64,000 nucleotides of DNA from Gyrodactylus bullatarudis (Eukaryota; Platyhelminthes; Monogenea; Gyrodactylidea; Gyrodactylidae). Positions 57,701 through 64,000 of the stretch are shown in pieces. The stretch is from contig SSNU01000362.1 in the NCBI GenBank assembly GCA_012064415.1, positions 1 through 64,000 on the forward strand, in the 5' to 3' direction. Position 1 is the stretch's first letter. Every line of letters starts with the position of its first letter. Made by a program: the position numbers and the translations under genes. The notes below the pieces were generated by a model. That model was not told the origin of the DNA, made no database searches, and worked only from the letters and a program-made list of their open reading frames with translations.

Positions 57701-57850
57701 TGGAGAACTAGCAAAAAATAAGGGATGAACGTTTTATTTCGCCGGGTCTCTTCAGACTTAATCCCGGACTGACATCTATATAGTGTTACAATGCATGTTT
57801 TTCTGTCCTTCCATTGGTTCGAAACTGCTCTAACATTTTTTAAAAACCTA
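57685..57850 (-). repeat. Promoter-hairpin module copy
   Basis: On the minus strand: ACCAATGGAAGG (near 57818), CTATATAGATGTCAG (near 57780), TCCGGGATTAAGTCTGAAGA then GACCCGG (57741-57768), AATAAAACG, and an ATG-led frame MSLESSNSILDEVWQYY. The hairpin pair is CCGGG/CCCGG, a compensated change relative to CCGGT/ACCGG in other copies. Confidence 0.65.
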
Positions 57851-58329
57851 TTCGAAAGGTAAACTTTTGCTGATTTAAGAAAATAAAATTCGAAAAAATT
57901 TTGGAGAAATTTTAAGTTTTAACCTGGCCCGACTTTTCCATCACCTGAGACACTTTTTCACGACCTGCCTTGAAAGGATTTTAAGGGTTAAGAAAAACAG
58001 TTTTCTAGTGCGATCACCTCGGAAGTATTGATTGTCTTGAAGATATTCTATTACTGGCAAAAATATTAATGAAAAAATATTTCAAGTTTATAAATTTTGT
58101 ATATTTTATTGATAGACAGTTGAATTTAAAAAATAGAAATTCTAATAATTTTTCAACATATTCAAATAGACAGACAAGTAAGATACATTTGAATGCATCA
58201 TGGAGATAGGAAGGAATCGTATTATCATTTCAGAAATGTCTCATATTTTTTATCTTGAAGAATTCTATTAGAGAAACTTTTAATAATATTATAATTAATG
58301 ACATGATACTAATTTGAAGAAATAAATAA

Positions 58330-58560
58330 AGCTATTCTCGATGAATTTGGGAATTCATGAAAAATCTCATTTTTTCATCAAGGTATCGAAAGTTTTGAAA
58401 GAGGTTTTGGTAACTGATTTAAAATGTACGCTTTCACTGAGAAAAAAAATTAAAAAAAAATATTTTTTTGGAAAATTTTAGAGATATTTTAAAATTCGAG
58501 ATGGCGCGATTTTTTCATTTTTTCAAACTTTGAGTTGATAATTTTTGTTGATTTCAAGGT
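58330..58560 (+). repeat. Single arm of the 54904-type foldback element
   Basis: AGCTATTCTCGATGAATTTG through AAAATTCGAGATGGCGCGAT and TTGATTTCAAGG matches the left arm at 54904 closely, then stops. No opposite arm was found. Confidence 0.8.
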
Positions 58561-60680
58561 TGTTTTTAGACATTAAACGTACTAGCAAAGTGTTGTCAGT
58601 AAGGCCTCAAAAAGTCATAAAAAGCATATTTTTTTCTAAAGGACAGTTTTACCTAAGGATCAGGAAATTTTATCAAAAATAATCTTTCGTGATCCAGATC
58701 AAAGTTATTCAATCATACGTCTGCATATTTTTGTTTTATGGTGATTAAATTTAGAGTCATATTTTATAGGTTATATTATTGAATTTTGAAAATTAGCCGT
58801 CAAAAGGATGAAAAACTCAAGCAAAATCAAGAAATTATCAAAGAATTTGGCATGCGTGAATCCTATTGGTTTAAAATGTTAAATTTCGACCATGACATTA
58901 TTAGTGAATAAATTTGTTTGTTTCTGCTTATTTAATTATAATTAAATAATAATTATTATTATTTGTGTCATAAATCTAAAATCTGAGTTTACTTTTTAAG
59001 GACATAAAATTCGAGGCCCTGGTATTTCCATATGTAGTAATTTCCAGCGACCTCACTTTGCTAGCAGGTTTAATGTTTAAAAACACTGTAATCTATACAT
59101 TGTTATTAACCAAATCATTGCTTCTATTGTAATCAGTAAATAAATAGAATTGGATGATATGATGTTTGGAATCTATGTTTTTCACAAAAATCTCGACACT
59201 TTTATTAATAATTCGAATTTTTTAGAGATCTTTTGGAATCCTACTCATGTTGCCCAGTAGTATCAGTAAAACTCAAAGCATAAAAATCTTTCGATTAGAT
59301 TTATTTAACGTTGAAAACAAAATTATTTTTATCATAACTAAAAATCTTTATAAAAAAGGAGCTCAAAATTAAAAAATAAACTAAAGATTCATTTACGAAT
59401 GACATAATGAATAAAGGTTCTCTCAGTAATTTTTCTATATATTATAAAAGAGAAAGAGATTGGAAGTTCTATAAAAGTTGGTCCTATAATATTAACAAAT
59501 TTCAACCTACCCTATTGCCTATTATTACCATTTAGTAAAAATATGGTAATTTTTCAAATTTTGATTTGGTGCCAAAATCTCATTTGAGCTGATGATTTAT
59601 ACTGATTTGAGAGTGTTGTCAATAGAAAATTTTCAAGATCAGAACTGGACTACATAATAAATTTTTTTCATTTGTCGTTTGGGAGCTAAAATTCGATTTT
59701 TGATCATTTTTAATACCTAAAAATCAATGAAATTTCGATAATTCAAAATCTTTCAAAAATGGTAGAACTGTCGGTCAACATAAAAGTAAATTTTAGAGAA
59801 AATAAGAATGTTGAAATTTTGAATTTCATTCAACATAAACACACAATCAAACGTTCATAAAATACTTTTTACAACCTATCGAGATAAACTAATCCAATTG
59901 CACTCTGTCTGATCTCTTTTTCAATGTCTGGTGCATGGGCATTTCTCCAATTCTTCTTTACATACTTTTATCACTGTATAAACACTAGGACATTGCTAAT
60001 AAAACTCGAATTGCGGTTATAGTTCATGAGATTCAAAAAATATTTCAGACAAATAAAATTTTACTCTCTAAACTTTTCTGATTAGAGTTATACTAAGGAC
60101 TTCATTTGAAAAAAGAAATTACCAGCCCCTTTAAAACTAAGATAAGTAAATTTCGATTCGTCTACTTTCAAGTAGTCTTCACAAATCTCTTGTTGATAAA
60201 AGGACCAACCCGATTCCAAATAAACAAACAGATTAATAAAAAAATCTCGAATAAATTATTCCCCAATCATTATAATTAATTCGAACCATTTGAAATTTCA
60301 AATCTTCACGACGGAGAACGACACAGAATTTGAAAGTTTAACTTTTTCTTGAAAATGCTGAATTTCTGTGAGCTTCAGTAACAAAATTCGAATCATTTGA
60401 CTAATTTTCAAAGCTAAAAAGTTTAATTGGTACATTTTCAAAAATCTTAAATCCTAATTTTCGCCAAATTGAATTTTTCTTTAGTTTTAATTTTAACCAC
60501 ACAAACTCATTTCATCATGGAATTCAAAATATAAAATGGTTCATCAATAGATCTGATATCATAGTCGATGAAACTAACAACACAGATGAGGGTATGAAGA
60601 CTACAATTTTCATAAAGCTTAATTTTTAAAGTAATGAAATTAGAAGAAGATTTAACAATCTCATCAATCAACATTACAAT
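58561..60680. other. Gene-free stretch with partial foldback-family text
   Basis: 59160-59770 contains diverged foldback-family sequence (GGAATCCTACTCATGTTGCC, TTTGGTGCCAAAATC, TCGTTTGGGAGC). Otherwise nothing was recognised. Confidence 0.4.
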
Positions 60681-60689
60681 AATATACAA

Positions 60690-61026
60690 TCGAAAATTGT
60701 ATTTAAAACACAGAGATTATTCAGTTTGATCCATAAGGATTCACTTAAACCTGAAGAAAATACTATTGATTTATAAATTTCAATGCACTTGTGGACGGAG
60801 TATGAGGAAGCTTTTTACAAGATCCAGTGATCATTTGAAGAAAGACACAGCGGTTACAAGACAGGAAAATCATACTGCCTCAATTTCGAATTATTCTATT
60901 CTTTACAAAACTCCTGGAGATGACTGCATAGATTTATGGATGAAAGAGATACTTAACTTATACAAACCAAATATATGCGTTCAGAAAAATTACTCATACA
61001 ATCTTCAACTACCCTTGCCAATGTGA
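60690..61026 (+). pseudogene. Penelope-like element, GIY-YIG endonuclease-region fragment
   Basis: KIVFKTQ, LIHKDSLKPEE, then (across a stop/frame change) IYKFQCTCGRSMRKLF and SSDHLKKD, ending IDLWMKEILNLYKPNIC and a stop at 61026. The Y-K-F-x-C-x-C-G start followed by R-x-x-x-HL resembles the C-terminal GIY-YIG region of Penelope-like retroelements, although the YIG part is lost. The sequence after the stop is a 3'-UTR-like stretch leading to a hammerhead motif 137 nt downstream. Confidence 0.65.
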
Positions 61027-61163
61027 GCTTTTTCAATTTTCTCTCCCTTTCTGCTATTTATTGGAGAGTTTTGTTTTTTTAGTTCACATTTTATTCTGTA
61101 TCTTTTACTATTTCTTTGAGAATTTGTAAATTAACCTTTTAAATTATATCATTTTTAAAGTGA

Positions 61164-61200
61164 CACTACTGATGATCGTTTAAGAAATGTACAATTAGTG
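61164..61200 (+). ncRNA. Type I hammerhead ribozyme motif, degenerate
   Basis: Helix I CACTA (61164-61168) pairs perfectly with TAGTG (61196-61200). The core CTGATGA (61169-61175) and GAAA (61184-61187) are intact. Helix II is weakened (TC-GTTT-AA) and helix III (ATG-TA-CAA) lacks the A15.1-U16.1 pair, so cleavage is probably impaired. It sits in the 3' flank of a Penelope-like fragment. Confidence 0.7.
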
Positions 61201-62300
61201 ATTTAATATATATATTCTCTTCCAACTTTTGAATTTTAAAATTTAATTTCGTTCCTAAATATCCAGAAAAAAATATCTATTATTTACGACAAATTAGACG
61301 ACTACCGAGTAAAAAGGCTTGTTAGTTGAACAGCTTTTGTAATCCTTTTAAAGTAACATTGATAAGAGCCCTTGTCTGGACGGCGTAAGAGTGTACGCTG
61401 TATTTGGAAAAATAAAAGGAGAGCATACTATAGAAATTGAAATAAGGAATCATAAGTTGGCATAAAAATTTCTTCCATATCTCAGATATCTATCCTTCTA
61501 TTCATCTAATGATAAAATTTACATTTGTACTTTTGGATTGTTTTTGATGAATATTACGATTGTGTATCGTTGGGAAACCTTTTTCAACTACATATTTTGT
61601 CAATCATTCCATTGTTCATTAAGAATATAATTTATTTTAATATAAATTATAATGGGATTTAGTTATAAACTGTATATAAGATCCATAATTTTATTGTCCA
61701 CGAGTCTTGGAATAAAATCATCTTTGATGTCACATAATTTTCACCTAGAAATTTAAAATTAGGCCGACTCATAAAACAAAATACAGATGACAACTTATTT
61801 TGATTAGACGTTTGTTATCAAAATTCATCTTGTAGATGTTGCAGTGATGTTTTTAACCCTTTAATGGGATTATTTCAAATCGGAAAATCTCAGAATTTTT
61901 GGTGTTACCTGAGCAATATCACGCAGTATCCATCGTATGATTTAAAGTCTACGAATCTCAAAACAGTATCGAAGAGATTTCCAAAGTGTAGACTCAAAAA
62001 GTTGATAAGAAAATTATCAAAAATGGTAAAATTTAGTTTGCATCTATGGAAGTTAAATAGAAATTCGAATTTTCCAGAAAGAATCGTATTTTTCTTAACC
62101 CTCTCGATACACTGACCAGAAGGAATAGAGCTATCAAATATTATTGTGATAAATGTTCTCTTCGATCGTTTTCTTGTCTGATGTTTCCTTCTGACTGATC
62201 TCGATCAGGTCGTATCAGTACCTATCAGTATTCAATGGGCTAAAAAAATTCAAAATCCAATACCATATTACTTGTAAGCATAGTTCATACTTTCCAATAA
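61201..62300. other. Spacer between the two Penelope-like fragments
   Basis: Sequence just before 62378 may encode a decayed upstream part of the reverse transcriptase (VKFMQSI-like, near 62336). TTTAACCCTTTAATGGG near 61854 resembles a TTAA-type MITE end without a partner. Nothing else was recognised. Confidence 0.4.
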
Positions 62301-62378
62301 TAAGTAAGATAACTTTTATCGAATAATCATTCCTGTGAAATTCATGCAATCTATCTGATATATACTGATTTCATATAA

Positions 62379-63050
62379 ATGATTTCATTAGACATTAGTT
62401 CTTTATTTCCTAATGTTTCCATAGAAGATACCCTTATGATAATAAAATCTTTCATCGATATGAGTAGTGACGAAATAACAGATCTTATTAGGATATGTTG
62501 TACCAATGTTCCTTTGTCATTTCAAAACAAGGTGTTCATTCAGAAAGATGGAATAGCAACGGGATCTCCTTTAAGTCCTCTTCTAGCAGATATTTTCTTA
62601 GGATGATTAGAACTAAATAAAATGTCTGAAACTATCAATTCTTTTACTGATGTTTACATTAGATATGTTGATGACACTTTTATTATAATGAAACCTAATG
62701 TAACTGTAGACGATTTCTTTACAAAGATGAACTCAATTCATAGCAATATTAAATTTACTATGCAAAGAGAGTCTAACGGTGTTTTAAGTTTCTTAGATGT
62801 CAAGTTAACCAGAAGAGAAGATGGATCGATTCTAAGAAATATCTTTAAGAAAAAGACTGACAATGGCAAATATCTCCATTATGCCAGTTTTAGTCCAGTT
62901 TCACATAAAGTTAGCTTAGTAATTGGTCTAGGGAAGAGAATACGGAGGATTGCTAGGAAGAAATACCAAAAGAAATAGAAAGAGATGACGAAGTCTTGTT
63001 TAATGAAAAATGGTTATCCAGCCAAATTTGTGGACAAGTTTATCAATCAA
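62379..63050 (+). pseudogene. Penelope-like reverse transcriptase, broken
   Basis: Frame 62379-62606 reads ISLDISSLFPNVSIEDT (RT motif A) and GIATGSPLSPLLADIFLG (motif B), then a TGA. 62622-62978 continues with VYIRYVDDTFIIM (YVDD catalytic motif C), LSFLDVKLT and GKYLHYASFSP. A frame shift then gives NGYPAKFVDKFINQ near 63009-63050. This order is characteristic of Penelope-like RT. The N-terminal part and the GIY-YIG domain are missing and the coding frame is broken at least twice. Confidence 0.85.
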
Positions 63051-63159
63051 CCTTATTTCCATTCATGACTCTTATAATCTTCAACTTTTACTATTTCCTT
63101 GTAAATTGTAAAATATTATTTTTCATTCAGATTTTCAACTTTTATCATTTTCAAAGAGA

Positions 63160-63196
63160 GACCACTGATGATCCTTTGAGAAATGCGCATTTGGTT
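63160..63196 (+). ncRNA. Type I hammerhead ribozyme with short helix III
   Basis: Helix I GACCA (63160-63164) pairs with TGGTT (63192-63196), four Watson-Crick pairs plus one G-U. The core CTGATGA (63165-63171) is followed by helix II TC-CTTT-GA (63172-63179), GAAA (63180-63183), and helix III ATG-CG-CAT (63183-63190) with A15.1-U16.1 intact. The predicted cleavage is after U at 63191 (AUU). Every core base is present. Helix III is an 8-nt palindrome, as in the minimal hammerheads of Penelope-like elements that are thought to work as dimers. It lies about 110 bp after a broken Penelope RT. Confidence 0.85.
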
Positions 63197-64000
63197 ATAA
63201 ATATATTTCTTTCATATATTTCTAAACTTTCTGATAAAGCTTCAAAGCCGACTTGATTGATAACTCATAAAAAAGAACGGCTGTAGATTTGCGTCTCTTA
63301 AACAAATGATATACACCGGATAGAACGCGAATCATCATCGATCAAAAATAATTTCAAAACTGCTAAACCTGATCGAGACATTTTTAAATGCATTTTGATT
63401 CAGAAATATTCCTCAATAATTACTAAATTCTATGTCGACAAAAAAATCAGCAATCAATACCAAATTGGTATTACCAATTGTAAATTATTCTTGTTTTATA
63501 AATGCAAGAAATTTTGGCATAGTACACAGATTCATCGAAAAATGTCTACACGAGAATAAATTAGAGAAGCAAGAAAAAAACGGCATGTCTGTTCAATTAA
63601 CTTCAAATGTTTTTATTTCGTCCTCCTAAATATTATTTACAGCAACTGTATTGCAGTGTTATTATTAACCAAGGGTAAGGATAAAAAAGAAAATCCAACT
63701 TCAAAGAGCTACAAGAAATGTGAAATCGATTGTATAAATAACTTGTATTTATTATTACGTCATAAGTATCTGTAAATGGGAAAATCAATTTTTAACCTCA
63801 AGAACATTTATTTACGTAATGAAAAACATGGATTTACCAACTGCACTAGCAAATGATGACGAATAATGCTATGATACTCGAATTCAACACTTCTTAAGAG
63901 CAAGGTTTTATAGGAAACCAGTCAAATTAGTAACCATAGATTCAATTAGCTTCTGAATAGGTCCGTATCTGAAAATCTCAAAGACGAATTCATGATTTTT
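63197..64000. other. Right flank, AT-rich
   Basis: No gene or repeat was recognised up to the window end. Short frames here lack recognisable motifs. Confidence 0.4.

Noticed and set aside
1..64000. CRISPR array, bacterial operon or phage origin
   Set aside because: No regularly spaced short repeats with unique spacers; the genes are intron-containing animal genes throughout.

Overview
The window is AT-rich metazoan nuclear DNA. Its genes are intron-containing and animal-specific: a Roundabout (Robo) axon-guidance receptor, two calpain-7-type proteases, a tetraspanin, a TMEM41-type scramblase, and complex I subunit NDUFB7. Most of the remaining sequence is decayed or non-autonomous mobile DNA. 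Many introns are extremely short (24, 26, 34, 34, 39, 40 and 44 nt), while others exceed 3-9 kb. Very short introns are known in flatworms and dicyemids, and hammerhead-bearing Penelope elements are known in flatworms and other invertebrates. I therefore lean towards a small-bodied invertebrate, possibly a flatworm-like lineage, but the species cannot be fixed from this window.

Layout: 1-712 is a 333-bp tandem repeat carrying a tRNA-Ser(AGA)-like sequence in each full unit. 1002-1755 is a 354-bp direct duplication with a 400-bp period. 2013-3032 encodes a multi-pass membrane protein (weakly ARV1-like) and 3896-4912 a PTB-domain-like protein. 5540-22466 (minus) is robo: five coding exons, 1319 residues, five Ig domains, three FN3 domains, a TM segment and a low-complexity tail with a CC-type SPYA motif. 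Its 9.1-kb last-but-one intron holds several palindromic elements. CAPN7 (22615-26841, plus) starts 148 bp away, head to head with robo. A divergent calpain-7 paralogue follows at 27112-35858 with introns swollen by a MULE foldback and other repeats.

36353-38202 is a nearly intact Tc1/mariner-class element with one stop codon. Next come hAT, Penelope-like and piggyBac relics, a tetraspanin (40149-41054, minus), a C2H2 protein (43608-44282, minus), a TMEM41-like gene (44556-45419, plus) and NDUFB7 (45637-46042, minus). From 46 kb to the end I see no ordinary gene. That stretch contains foldback elements, a TTAA-flanked MITE, copies of a module with CCAAT/TATA boxes, an RNA hairpin and a poly(A) signal, and two Penelope-like fragments (60.7-61.2 kb and 62.3-63.2 kb). 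Each Penelope-like fragment is followed by a type I hammerhead ribozyme motif.

The most notable signals are the hammerhead ribozymes downstream of the Penelope fragments, the 24-nt and 26-nt introns, the duplicated calpain-7 pair, and the dispersed promoter-hairpin-poly(A) module family.
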